Notes under the pieces: model-generated
Told to the model about the DNA's origin: nothing
Database searches by the model: none
Seen by the model: only the letters and a program-made list of their open reading frames with translations
Assembly (NCBI RefSeq): GCF_030144325.1
Contig: NZ_CP126307.1
Span: 4,864,001 to 4,928,000, forward strand
From: Bosea vestrisii
GTDB lineage: Bacteria > Pseudomonadota > Alphaproteobacteria > Rhizobiales > Beijerinckiaceae
Direction of reading: 5' to 3'
Length of the DNA: 64,000 nucleotides
Made by a program: the position numbers and the translations under genes
Shown here: one piece after another, positions 53,873 through 62,876 of the stretch
How positions within the stretch are numbered: position 1 is the first letter of the stretch
How the letters are laid out: each line of letters begins with the position of its first letter

Positions 53873-54859
53873 ATGTCGAAGCTGCTCATTCCACCCACCA
53901 GCCGCCGAAGCTTCCTCACCGGCGCGGCAGCGCTCGCTGCCGGTACGGCCTTGCCGGGCAGCGCTTCCGCCAAGGCTCCGCTCGCAAACAGTCAGGTGCC
54001 CTATTACTACCGCTTCGCGCTCGGACAGGCCGAGGTGACGGTGGTCTCGGACGGGCCGCTGCCGCTCGGCGATCCCGGCTCCAGCTTCCTCGGCCTGCCG
54101 AAGGAACAGGTCTACGGCCTGCTGGAGACGAACTTCCTGCCCAAGGACAATGTCGTGCTCGAGCAGAACATCCCGATCGTCAATTTCGGCGACCGGCTGG
54201 TGATGTTCGACACCGGCATGGGCTTCTCCAAGGCCTTCGGCCCAACCACGGGACGGCTGCTGAAGAGCATGCAGGAAGCCGGCATCGACCCGGCATCCAT
54301 CGACGCGATCGTCTGCAGCCACGCCCATATCGACCATACCGGCGGCATCTGCTCGGCCGAGGGCAAGCCCAACTTCCCGAACGCGCAGATCTATATCAGC
54401 CAGGTCGACCATGATTACTGGCTCGACGATGCCCGGCTCGGCACGCCGTTCAAGGCCTTTGGCGAGCATGCCCGCGCCAACCTGCGGCCGGTGCGCGACC
54501 GCATCGTCTTCTTCAAGGACGGGCAGGAGTTCCTGCCGGGCATCACCGCGATCTCGGCGCCGGGCCATAGCCCCGGCCACACCATCTTCAACGTCTCCTC
54601 AGGTGGGAAGTCGTTCACCTTCCTCGGCGACCTGACCCATCACCCGGTGCTGCTCACCGAGAACCCGCGTGTCGAGTTCGCCTATGACTGGGACCCGAAG
54701 ATGTCGGTGCAGTCGCGGGTGAAGCTGCTCACCATGCTGGCCGAGCAGAAGACGCCGGTGATGTCCTATCACTTCGCCTGGCCGGGCTTCGGCAACCTTG
54801 CCAAGGCCGGCGATGGTTTCCGATACTACCCAGCGCCGATGCAGATGCTGCGCGGCTGA
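53873..54859 (+). CDS. exported MBL-fold metallo-hydrolase
   Basis: 328 residues. Tat signal TSRRSFLTGAAALAAGTALP; metallo-beta-lactamase site SHAHIDH at residues 149-155 (CSHAHIDHTGGI), then the later histidine ligands in APGHSPGHTIF and LTHHP. Family of quorum-quenching and hydrolytic enzymes (glyoxalase II-like). Substrate unknown. GGAGGAACGCC lies upstream of the ATG. Controlled, I suggest, by the divergent LysR protein. Confidence 0.9.
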   Translation: MSKLLIPPTSRRSFLTGAAALAAGTALPGSASAKAPLANSQVPYYYRFALGQAEVTVVSDGPLPLGDPGSSFLGLPKEQVYGLLETNFLPKDNVVLEQNIPIVNFGDRLVMFDTGMGFSKAFGPTTGRLLKSMQEAGIDPASIDAIVCSHAHIDHTGGICSAEGKPNFPNAQIYISQVDHDYWLDDARLGTPFKAFGEHARANLRPVRDRIVFFKDGQEFLPGITAISAPGHSPGHTIFNVSSGGKSFTFLGDLTHHPVLLTENPRVEFAYDWDPKMSVQSRVKLLTMLAEQKTPVMSYHFAWPGFGNLAKAGDGFRYYPAPMQMLRG

Positions 54860-54892
54860 GTCGGTCCTCTCCCCAGGCTCAGTCTGTGCGGC

Positions 54893-54932
54893 GGCCATGG
54901 GTGCCTGGGCGCGGCCCCGGGCACCCATGGCC
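54893..54932 (+). terminator. GC-rich hairpin between convergent genes
   Basis: ggccatgggtgcc (54893-54905) pairs perfectly with ggcacccatggcc (54920-54932), and the loop can extend the stem further. It lies between the convergent metallo-hydrolase and the dehydroshikimate dehydratase gene; no T-tract, so it may be a repeat rather than a terminator. Confidence 0.5.
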
Positions 54933-54991
54933 ACAATCGTTTTCGACGCGGTGGTTTTCGGACAGCCCGCGTCACATTGGTTCCGGATGAC

Positions 54992-56886
54992 CTAGTCGTC
55001 GTGCAGCGGGCGCGGCACCGTCACGGGCCGCGCCTCGCGCGCCTGCGCAGCGAGCCGCACCGGCGCATTGACCGCACCGAAGCCGGCATAGCCGCCACGC
55101 CGCTCGACGATCTCGAAGAAGAAGCGCTGCGCGAAGACGTGGGTGTAGACCTGCAGGAACTCGGCCTCGCCGTCGCGGTCATAAAGGATGTGGTGCTCGC
55201 GCAGCCGGTCGAGGAAAGCCGGCTCCAGCCCGTAGCGCGCCTCCAGGTCGTCGTAATAGTTCTCGGGAATATCGAGGAAATCGAGCCCGACGGCGCGCAT
55301 CGCCGTCACGGCCGCGAAGATGTCCGGCGAGGTGAAGGCGATGTGCTGCACGCCCGAGCCGAAATGCTCGGAGACGAAGCGCGAGGACAGCGTCCGCGTC
55401 GCCTGCGAGCCGTTGAGTATGAGGCGGACCGAGCCGTTCGCAGCGACCAGCGGCCGGCTCTGCACGAGCCCAGCGGGGTCGGCAATGGCGAGCTGCGGGA
55501 TGCGGTCGAGCGCGAACAGCGACGTGTAGAACAGCAGCCAGGACAGCATCTCGTCATAGTCCATCGACTGCGAGATGTGGTCGACATCGGTGAGCAGGGC
55601 AGGGGCATTGCTGCCGGCATCGGTGGCGATGAAGTCGTCATGCCAGCTCTGCGCGCCGTCATGGCGCGGCTCGGTAAAGTAGATCAGGCTGCCGCCGACG
55701 CCGCGGATCGCCGGGATCTCCATCTCGCCCGGCCCGACCGACTGCTCGAAGGTCGTGTCCTTCAGTGCCCGGGCGCGCGCCATCGTCGCCGCGACATTGG
55801 CGACGCGTAGCGCCAGCGCGCAGACGCCGGGGCCATGCATGATCGCATGCGATTGGGCGAAGCCGTCCTTCTCGGTGTTGACGATCAGGTTGATCCCGCC
55901 CTGGCTCCAGCGCGTCACCGCCTTGCTGCGATGCTCGCCGCTCTTGTGGAAGCCGAGCGCGCTGAACAGACTGGACAGTGCCTGCGCCGGCTCCTCGTCG
56001 AGCGCGAATTCGAGGAACTCGACGCCGAGCAGCGGCGCGCGGTCGGGCATCTCCGCCTTGGCGGGATCGTTCAGCCGGGCCGTCTGGTCGGCGAGCTGGA
56101 TCAGCGAGCGCAGCCCGTCGACCGCGACGCGCTTGGCCGAGCCGGCGCGGAACTGGTCGTTGAAAATCTCGAGCGAGAGCGGGCCGGCATAGCCGGTCGC
56201 CTCGACTGCTTGCAGGAAATCGGCGACGGCAAGGTCACCCTGGCCGGGGAAGTTGCGGAAGTGCCGGCTCCAGCTCAGCACGTCCATGTCGAGCAGTGGG
56301 GCATCGGCGAGCTGGACCAGCTCGATCCGGTCGCCGGGGATCGAGGAGATCGGCTCCAGCGGCGAGCGCCGCGCCAGCGTATGGAAGGAATCGAGGATCA
56401 GGCCGATGCGCTCATGATTGGCCCGGCGCACGATCTCCCAGGCGTCGCGATAGTCGTTGACATGGCGGCCCCAGGCCAGCGCCTCGAAGCCGACGCGCAC
56501 GCCATGCTTCGCAGCGAGATCGCCGAGCTCGTTGAGGTCATGGGCGGCGCGGTCGATGCCCCCAGCGATTGCGGCGAGACGTTCGAACAGATCAGCATCA
56601 GCCTGGCGCCGAGCTCGTTCATCAGTTCGAACTTGCGCCGGGCCCGCTCGAAGGTGCGGTTGCGCAGCGGTTCCGGCATGCCCTCGAAATCGCGGAAGGG
56701 CTGGAACGCGACGATGGCTAGGTTGAGGTCGGCGATCATCTTGCCGACATCGCGCGGATTGCCGTCGAAGGTCAGGAAGTCGTTCTCGAAGACCTCGACC
56801 CCGTCGAAGCCCGCTGCGGCGATGGCCTGGAGCTTGTCGGCGAGATCGCCGGAGAGCGAGACGGTGGCGATCGAGGTCGGGTTCAT
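54992..56886 (-). pseudogene. quiC: frameshifted 3-dehydroshikimate dehydratase / 4-HPPD-like two-domain protein (QuiC type)
   Basis: Starts at ATG 56886 (MNPTSIATVSLSGDLADKLQ). N-terminal xylose-isomerase-like TIM barrel (GFDGVEVFENDFLTFDGNPR, GLILDSFHTLARRS, ELVQLADAPLLDMDVLSWSR) and C-terminal 4-hydroxyphenylpyruvate-dioxygenase-like VOC domain (GVEFLEFALDEEP, GVQHIAFTSPDIF, VFAQRFFFEIVERRGGYAGF). This is the QuiC architecture, converting 3-dehydroshikimate to protocatechuate. The frame changes at the C5 tract 56559-56563; one extra C would restore 631 residues. Whether it is a mutation or a sequencing error cannot be told; total length 1895 is one base short of a multiple of three. Confidence 0.8.
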
Positions 56887-56889
56887 GGT

Positions 56890-57627
56890 TCAAGCCGCTT
56901 CCGTCATGGCGCCGCCGAGGAAGAGCTGGGCGACGCGGGGGTCGGCGAGAATGTCCGCTGCTGGGCCCTGCATGCGGGTCTGGCCGAGCTCCAGCACCAG
57001 GCCTTCGTCGGAGATTTCCAGCGCCGAGCGTGCGTTCTGCTCGATCATCAGGATGGTGACGCCCTTGGCGCGCAGCTCCTTCAGGATGTCGAAGGTCTCC
57101 TGCACCAGCATCGGCGAGAGGCCGATCGAGGGCTCGTCGATCAGCACGAGCTTGGGGTCGAGCAGGAGCCCGCGCACGATCTCGAGCTGTTTCTGCTGGC
57201 CGCCCGAGAGCGTCGAGGCCTGGACATCGGCCTTGGCGCGCAGCGACGGGAAGCGGTCGAGGGCCGCCTCGATGCGCTTTGGCATATCGGTGATCTGGCT
57301 GCCGGCAGCGACCGCGCCGAGTTCGATATTGTGGCGCACCGAGAGCTCGGGGAAGATGTTGCGGCCCTGCGGCACATAGCAGATGCCGGCCTCCAGCAGC
57401 TTGCGCTGGTTCCAGTTGGTGATCTCCCGACCTTCCAGCCGGATATGGCCGTGGCGCACCTTGAGCAGGCCGAAGATCGCCTTGAACACGGTCGACTTGC
57501 CGGCGCCGTTCGGGCCGATCACGGTGGTGATGGCGGCGCGCGGTACCTTGAAGGTCGTGCCGTTGAGGATGGTCATGGCGCCGTAGCCGCCGACCACGCT
57601 GTCGAGTTCGAGGATGGGAGTGGTCAT
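56890..57627 (-). CDS. branched-chain-type ABC ATPase (LivF family)
   Basis: 245 residues from ATG 57627. Walker A GPNGAGKST, AGICYVPQGRNIFPELSVRH, signature TLSGGQQKQLEI, Walker B KLVLIDEPSIGLSP and the H-loop LMIEQNARSALE (usual for LivF). ATPase 2 of the minus-strand importer. Ends 3 bases before quiC starts, linking transport to the enzyme. The family C repeat separates it from the LivG-type gene. Confidence 0.94.
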   Translation of the reverse strand: MTTPILELDSVVGGYGAMTILNGTTFKVPRAAITTVIGPNGAGKSTVFKAIFGLLKVRHGHIRLEGREITNWNQRKLLEAGICYVPQGRNIFPELSVRHNIELGAVAAGSQITDMPKRIEAALDRFPSLRAKADVQASTLSGGQQKQLEIVRGLLLDPKLVLIDEPSIGLSPMLVQETFDILKELRAKGVTILMIEQNARSALEISDEGLVLELGQTRMQGPAADILADPRVAQLFLGGAMTEAA

Positions 57628-57659
57628 CACGGGCTTCCTTGTAAAGCGAGGAACCGCGC

Positions 57660-57790
57660 AAGCCCTCCCCCTTGTGGGGGGAGGGTTGGGAGGGGGGTAT
57701 CGAGGTCGCAGAACTTGAGGAGGCAGGCTGGTTCGTCGTCGAGGGTGGCATACCCCCCTCTCCAGCTCTCCCCCCACAAGGGGGGAGAGA
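57660..57790 (+). repeat. C-rich/G-rich inverted repeat, family C, copy 3
   Basis: Left arm (from 57660) agccctcccccttgtggggg then gagggttgggaggggggtat; right arm (to 57790) catacccccctctccagctc then tccccccacaaggggggaga. Over 36 bases per arm and near-identical to copy 2. Confidence 0.85.
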
Positions 57791-57835
57791 GGCGCAAAGT
57801 CGATCGTCGCTGCGAGATTTGCAAAGCAGCGCATC

Positions 57836-58579
57836 TTAATGCCCCAGATAAGCTTCGATCACAGCCGGATTGGCGCGGACCTCGGCCGGGGTGCCCTCGG
57901 CCAGGACCTTGCCCTCGGCCAGCACGATGACGCGCGAGCATAGCGACATCACGAAATCCATGTTGTGCTCGATCACCACGAAGGTCGCGCCCTGCTCGGC
58001 ATTGATGGCGCGCAGGCGTTCCTTCAGGTCTCCGAGCATGGTCAGGTTGACGCCGCCGGCCGGCTCGTCGAGCAGGACGAGGCGCGGGCCCGCCATGAAG
58101 GCCATGGCGGCGTCGAGCAGCTTCTGCTGGCCATAGGAGAGTCCGCCGGCCTTGGCCTCAGTGAGATGGCCGAGCTTGAAGAAGCCGATCATCTGCTCGG
58201 CCTTGGCCGTCAGTCCGGCATCGCGCGCGCCGAAGAAACGCGACAGCATCGTGCCTTCGTGCTCCTGGCCGGCGAGGATCAGGTTCTCGCGCACCGAGAG
58301 CTCGGGGAAGACCTGCAGCAGCTGGAAGGTGCGACTGACGCCGAGCCGGTTGAGCTCGGAGGGGCGCATATTGGTGACATCTAGCCCGTCGAGCTTGACC
58401 GCGCCCTCGGTCGGCTCGAGCTGGCCGAGGATGCAGTTGAACAGGGTCGACTTGCCGCAGCCGTTCGGGCCGATGATGCCGAGGATCTCGCCCTCGTTGA
58501 CCTTGAAGGAGACGCCGTTCACCGCCTTGATGCCGCCGAAGGCCTTGTGGAGGTTCGAGACTTCGAGGACCTGGGTCAT
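57836..58579 (-). CDS. branched-chain-type ABC ATPase (LivG family)
   Basis: 247 residues from ATG 58579. Walker A GPNGCGKST, LHKAFGGIKAVNGVSFKVNE, GVSRTFQLLQVF, signature GLSYGQQKLLDAA, Walker B RLVLLDEPAGGVNL and switch His in VVIEHNMDFV: all canonical, in contrast to the LivG-type protein at 45570. The start overlaps the permease stop by four bases. Confidence 0.94.
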   Translation of the reverse strand: MTQVLEVSNLHKAFGGIKAVNGVSFKVNEGEILGIIGPNGCGKSTLFNCILGQLEPTEGAVKLDGLDVTNMRPSELNRLGVSRTFQLLQVFPELSVRENLILAGQEHEGTMLSRFFGARDAGLTAKAEQMIGFFKLGHLTEAKAGGLSYGQQKLLDAAMAFMAGPRLVLLDEPAGGVNLTMLGDLKERLRAINAEQGATFVVIEHNMDFVMSLCSRVIVLAEGKVLAEGTPAEVRANPAVIEAYLGH

Positions 58580-59589
58580 CGGCTGCCTCCCGTCTTGCCG
58601 GTCAATCGATTCCAGCCGCGCTCGAGCAGGCCGCTCATCCCCTGCGGGCAGGCGATCAGCAGCAGCATGACGATTCCCGCAAAGATGATCAGGTAGAGCG
58701 AGCCGGCAAAACGCAACCACTCCGGCAGTACCACGCCAAGCAGCGCCCCGATGAACGGCCCGAGCAGGTAACCGGCGCCGCCGGCGACCACCATCAGCAG
58801 CAGGAAGAAGCTCTGCGACAGCGAGAACGGCGAGGGGTCGATGAATTCGACCAGCGGCGCATAGAGCGCACCGGCAAAGCCGGCATAGGCCGAGCCGATC
58901 GCGAAGGCGAGCAGCGTGTACATGCGGGTGTCGATGCCCAGGCTCGCAGCCCGGATCGGGTTCTCGCGCAGCGCCGTGAAGGCGCGGCCCCAGGGCGAGC
59001 GGATCATCCACCAGAGCACGACCGCGAGCAGGAAGGTCACGACCACGACGAAGCGATGGAAGGCGAGCGCCCCGTCGAGCTTGAGGCCGAAGAAGCTTGG
59101 ACGCGGAATGTTGGAGAGGCCAAAGACGCCGCCGGTCAGCCATTGCTCATTGCGCAGCACGAGCCAGATCAGCGTCGAGAAGGCCAGGGTGACGAAGGCG
59201 AGATAGTGCGCCTTGACCCGGAGCGCCGGGAAGCCGAGCACGAGCCCGACCGAGAAGGTCAGCAGCCCGGAGATCGCGAAGGAGGCGTACCAGTTGAGCC
59301 CGAGCTTGCTGGTCAAAAGTGCCGTCGCATAAGCGCCGATGCCCATGAAGGCGGCCTGGGCCAGCGATTTCAGGCCGGCATAGCCGAGCGTCAGGTTGAG
59401 GCCCATCACCGCGACGCTCATCACCAGCCAGAGCGAGAGCACGTAGGTGCCGTAGCGGCCCATGCCGGACGGGACGAACCAGAGGATGATCGCGGCGGCG
59501 ACCAGCGTCAGCAGCGTGCCGTCGATGAAGGCGGGCAGCGACAGGCGGCGCGCCGCCGGGGCGGCACTGTGGGTTGCGGGCGCGGTCAT
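58576..59589 (-). CDS. branched-chain-type ABC permease (LivM family)
   Basis: 337 residues from ATG 59589. LivM signatures LNLTLGYAGLKSLAQAAFMG and the coupling-loop region RSPWGRAFTALRENPIRAAS. About nine transmembrane helices. ATGA overlaps with genes on both sides show tight coupling in a single transcript. Confidence 0.94.
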   Translation of the reverse strand: MTAPATHSAAPAARRLSLPAFIDGTLLTLVAAAIILWFVPSGMGRYGTYVLSLWLVMSVAVMGLNLTLGYAGLKSLAQAAFMGIGAYATALLTSKLGLNWYASFAISGLLTFSVGLVLGFPALRVKAHYLAFVTLAFSTLIWLVLRNEQWLTGGVFGLSNIPRPSFFGLKLDGALAFHRFVVVVTFLLAVVLWWMIRSPWGRAFTALRENPIRAASLGIDTRMYTLLAFAIGSAYAGFAGALYAPLVEFIDPSPFSLSQSFFLLLMVVAGGAGYLLGPFIGALLGVVLPEWLRFAGSLYLIIFAGIVMLLLIACPQGMSGLLERGWNRLTGKTGGSR

Positions 59590-60464
59590 ACCCGGCGCTC
59601 CTCTTTGCGGCCCATCAGGCCTTCCGGCTTGAGGAGGATGACGATGACCAGCAGCACGAGCGGCACGGCCAGCCGATAGGAGGTCGAGATGTAGGCTGCC
59701 GCCATGCTGTCGACGATGCCGACGATCAGCCCGCCGACGAGAGCGCCGCGGACCTGGTTGAAGCCACCGACGATCGCCGCGATGAAGGCGAACAGGCCGA
59801 TCACCTCGCCATTGGAGAACTTCGCCAGATAGATCGGCGAGATCAGCACCGAGGCGACGACGGCGAGCGCCGCGTTGATCACGAAGGTCAGCAGCACCAT
59901 GCGCTCGACCGGGATGCCGAGGATGCGCGCCACCGTTGGATTCTGCGCCGTCGCCTGCATCTGACGACCAAGCTTTGTCCCGCCGACGAACCATTGCAGC
60001 AGGCCGATGACGGCGAAGGCGACCGCGATGATCGCGACATGCTGCAGCGAGATCGCGGCGCCGAACACCGAGATCGTCTCGGTCGGCACGAAGGACGGGA
60101 ATTTCTGGGCCTCGGCCGAGAAGCCGTCCTTGGCGCCTTCCTTCATGATGATCGACAGCGCCATGGTGGCGATGGCGAGCGGCAGCACGCCGTGCCGGAT
60201 CATCGGGTCGACCACGGCGAGCTTGAAGCCGACGCCGAAGATCAGGATGAAGGCGGCGATGCCGATCAGGGCTCCGAGCCAGATCGGCGCGCCGAAGAGC
60301 TTGATCGCGAGCAGGACCAGCACGGCCGGCAGCATGACGAACTCGCCCTGGGCGAAATTGATCGTCTGCGAGGTCTGCCAGACCAGGGTGAAGCCGATCG
60401 CGGCGAGGGCATAGATCGCGCCCGTGGCGATGCCGGCGATGAGGTAGGCGAGGAATTCGGCCAT
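59586..60464 (-). CDS. branched-chain-type ABC permease (LivH family)
   Basis: 292 residues. LivH motifs AGIATGAIYALAAIGFTLVW, TINFAQGEFVMLPAVLVLL and the EAA-loop region GTKLGRQMQATAQNPTVARI. About eight transmembrane helices. First permease after the binding-protein gene, separated from it by the family E inverted repeat. Confidence 0.94.
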   Translation of the reverse strand: MAEFLAYLIAGIATGAIYALAAIGFTLVWQTSQTINFAQGEFVMLPAVLVLLAIKLFGAPIWLGALIGIAAFILIFGVGFKLAVVDPMIRHGVLPLAIATMALSIIMKEGAKDGFSAEAQKFPSFVPTETISVFGAAISLQHVAIIAVAFAVIGLLQWFVGGTKLGRQMQATAQNPTVARILGIPVERMVLLTFVINAALAVVASVLISPIYLAKFSNGEVIGLFAFIAAIVGGFNQVRGALVGGLIVGIVDSMAAAYISTSYRLAVPLVLLVIVILLKPEGLMGRKEERRV

Positions 60465-60502
60465 GGCGGTTTCTCGCTGGTGTGGCGCGTCGAAAGCAGG
60501 TT

Positions 60503-60671
60503 CTTCCCTTCTCCCCTTGCGGGAGAAGGTGGCCTGAAGGGCCGGATGAGGGGTCGCTCAGGTCTATCCGGCGAACGCCATATCCGACGCGATGAAAGTT
60601 GCGAGCGTTGCGCGACCCCTCATCCGTCTCGGCTTCGCCGAGCCACCTTCTCCCGCAAGGGGAGAAGGGAA
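60503..60671 (+). repeat. long inverted repeat, family E
   Basis: Left arm cttcccttctccccttgcgg then gagaaggtggcctgaagggc, cggatgaggggtcgc; right arm gcgacccctcatccgtctcg, gcttcgccgagccaccttct, then cccgcaaggggagaagggaa. Each end also has an inner hairpin. In the 226-base gap between binding-protein and permease genes, where a partial terminator would set higher binding-protein levels. Confidence 0.85.
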
Positions 60672-60690
60672 GGGTCGCGGCTCGCCGGCC

Positions 60691-61827
60691 TTACGGGTTG
60701 ATCTTCGGCAGCGTCGCCGTGATCACCTGCTTGCCGTCCTTGACCTCGGCGAGGAAGCTCTCGCGGTCGAGGTCGCCGTTCTTCTCGATCGTGGTCTCGA
60801 TCAGGATGCCGGGCTCGTCCGAGGTCTTGATCGTGGCGCCGCGCAGCGTGTCGGCGACGCCCTTCTTGTCGAACTTCTTCTGCTTCTCGGTCGCCCACTT
60901 CACCATGTAGACGGCCATGTAGCCCTTCATGCCGTTGTGGTCGGAGACGTAGTTGTACTTGGCCTGGAATTTCTTGCCGAACTCCTGGAAGGCCGGGATC
61001 GGCGCGTCGATCGACAGGCCGACATGGCCCTTGACGCCGTTGGCGGCGTCGCCGGCGAGCTCGATCACCTTGGCGCCGAGCAGCGTGGTCTCGCCGACCA
61101 TCGGCTTGGTAATGCCTTGCTGCTTGGCGGCGCGTAGGAAGCGGGCGCTCTCCTCCTCGTTGAGATAGACGAAGATCGCGTCGGCATTCGAATTCTTGAC
61201 CTTGATCGCGTCGGCGGCGAAGTCGGCCTGGCCCTGCTCGGTCGCAACGTCGACGGCGAGCTTGATGCCGGCCTTCTCGAGCTCGGGGATGATCGCGTCG
61301 CGGCCACCCTTGCCGAAGTCGTTGTTGACCCAGACGACGGCGACCGAACCGGCTTTGACCGTGTCCTTCAGGTATTTGGCGATCTTCGGCATCGCCGCGG
61401 TCTGGCTGAGCGAGGTGCGGAAGAGATACTGGTTGCCCTGCTTGGTCAGGCCAGCCGCCTCGCCGCCGACGAGCTGGGCGATCTCAGCCCGCTGGGCGAT
61501 CTGCATGGAGGCGCCGATCGGGCCGGAGAAGACCGGGCCGAGCACGGCATAGGTGCCCTCGTCGATGGCGCGCTGTACGGCGGCGCGCGTGTTACCCGGA
61601 TTGGTCTGGGTGTCGTAGTGGACGATCTCGATCTGCTTGCCGAGGATGCCGCCCTTGGCGTTGATGTCGGCGACGGCGAGGTCGATGCCGTTCTTCCAGT
61701 TGGTGCCGGCGGTCGCGCCTGCGCCCGAGAGCTCGACGACGTCGACCAGCTTGACCTTGTCCTGCGCCAGCGCGGGCAGGCTGACGGCCATGCCGAACGC
61801 GGCGGCAATGATCCAGTGCTTCTTCAT
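60691..61827 (-). CDS. branched-chain-type ABC substrate-binding protein (shikimate/quinate cluster)
   Basis: 378 residues from ATG 61827, with GGAGG 8 bases upstream; the longer frame to 61842 contains that SD. Sec signal MKKHWIIAAAFGMAVSLPAL. Periplasmic-binding fold: VKLVDVVELSGAGATAGTNW, DLAVADINAKGGILGKQIEI, VWVNNDFGKGGRDAIIPEL. The ligand is inferred from the cluster, a shikimate- or quinate-like cyclohexane carboxylate, and not from the protein itself. Confidence 0.93.
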   Translation of the reverse strand: MKKHWIIAAAFGMAVSLPALAQDKVKLVDVVELSGAGATAGTNWKNGIDLAVADINAKGGILGKQIEIVHYDTQTNPGNTRAAVQRAIDEGTYAVLGPVFSGPIGASMQIAQRAEIAQLVGGEAAGLTKQGNQYLFRTSLSQTAAMPKIAKYLKDTVKAGSVAVVWVNNDFGKGGRDAIIPELEKAGIKLAVDVATEQGQADFAADAIKVKNSNADAIFVYLNEEESARFLRAAKQQGITKPMVGETTLLGAKVIELAGDAANGVKGHVGLSIDAPIPAFQEFGKKFQAKYNYVSDHNGMKGYMAVYMVKWATEKQKKFDKKGVADTLRGATIKTSDEPGILIETTIEKNGDLDRESFLAEVKDGKQVITATLPKINP

Positions 61828-61891
61828 TCTCGTTTCCTCCACTCGTCTTGTCGTTTCTTGATCCCCGCCCGGTGATGCCGGGTCGTCTCGC

Positions 61892-62776
61892 TCAGGCGGC
61901 GCGTTCGGCTCCCTCGCGTGCCGCGATCACGGCGTCGAAGGCGGCGCCGATCACGGCCTCCGAAACCTCCAGCCCGGTGAACAGCCGGAAGGCGTCGACG
62001 CCCTGGTGAATCGCGAGCTCGCGCCCGGTCATCACGGTCGCGCCGGCCTTTTGCGCCGCTTTCAGCAGCGGAGTAAAGAGCGGATGGTAGACCGCATCCG
62101 CGACCCATTGCGACGCATGGATCGCGCCCGCCTCGATCGGGATGCCGCGGTCCGGCAGCATGCCGATCGGCGTGCCGTTGACGATACCGGCAGCACCCTC
62201 GGCAGCAGCCTCGGCGCTGTCGGCGATCACGGTTTCCGTGCGCTTGCCCAGGGCGGTTGCGAGTGCTTCAGCCTTGCTCCGGTCGGTGTCGTAGAGCCTG
62301 AGCCGGCTGACACCGCTGCCGGCGAGCGCGAAGGCGATGGCCTTGCCGACTCCGCCTGCGCCGATGACCGCGACCGGCTTGTCGCCATCCTGCCGGCCGA
62401 GCCTGCGATAGGCGGTGGCGAAGCCGGTGGCGTCGGTGTTGTGGCCGGTCAGCTTTCCGCCGTCGACGACGATGGTGTTGACCGCACCCATCGCGGCGGC
62501 CTGCTCGGACAGTCCGTCGAGCAGCGGCAGCACCGCTTCCTTGTAGGGATAGGTCACGTTGATCCCGGAAAAGCCGAGCCGGCGGATGCCGTCGAGCATG
62601 GCGACGAGATCGTCGCGCCCTGCGCCGGCAACCTCGATCAGATGGTAATGCGCCTCGATGCCGGCCGCCCGCGCCGCCGCCTCCTGCGCCGCTGGTGTCG
62701 CCGAATGCGCGATCGGCGAGCCGAGCAGCCCGAGCAGAACGCGTTTGCTCTTCTTGGCGGTGACGATGGTCGACAT
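61892..62776 (-). CDS. shikimate dehydrogenase, quinate/shikimate type
   Basis: 294 residues. Substrate-binding GSPIAHSATPAAQE (Ser25-Ala-Thr27; biosynthetic AroE has Ser-x-Ser there), catalytic Lys79 in NVTYPYKE, Asn100, Asp115 in HNTDATGF, and nucleotide motif IGAGGVGKAIAFAL. Cofactor loop DTDRSKAEALAT has Asp after the beta-2 strand, which fits NAD rather than NADP. Together with QuiC and the importer these features favour catabolic quinate/shikimate oxidation over biosynthesis. Preceded by AGGGA. In the LysR-led operon. The Ser-to-Thr point is my recollection of the catabolic enzymes. Confidence 0.87.
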   Translation of the reverse strand: MSTIVTAKKSKRVLLGLLGSPIAHSATPAAQEAAARAAGIEAHYHLIEVAGAGRDDLVAMLDGIRRLGFSGINVTYPYKEAVLPLLDGLSEQAAAMGAVNTIVVDGGKLTGHNTDATGFATAYRRLGRQDGDKPVAVIGAGGVGKAIAFALAGSGVSRLRLYDTDRSKAEALATALGKRTETVIADSAEAAAEGAAGIVNGTPIGMLPDRGIPIEAGAIHASQWVADAVYHPLFTPLLKAAQKAGATVMTGRELAIHQGVDAFRLFTGLEVSEAVIGAAFDAVIAAREGAERAA

Positions 62777-62876
62777 TCCATTCCCTTCGGCGCGCTCGTC
62801 TCAGGCGGGCTTGCGCAATAGCCTCCAGCTAAACCGATTTGAAGCCGTAACGCGATAACCAATTCGTCGCTTCTGC

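Noticed and set aside
54992..57751. 919-codon frame read as one protein
   Set aside because: It reads livF in the wrong frame for its first third; the true start is 56886 with a frameshift at 56559-56563.
59574..60701. 375-codon plus-strand frame antisense to the LivH-type permease
   Set aside because: Shadow; Asp/Arg/Gly-rich.
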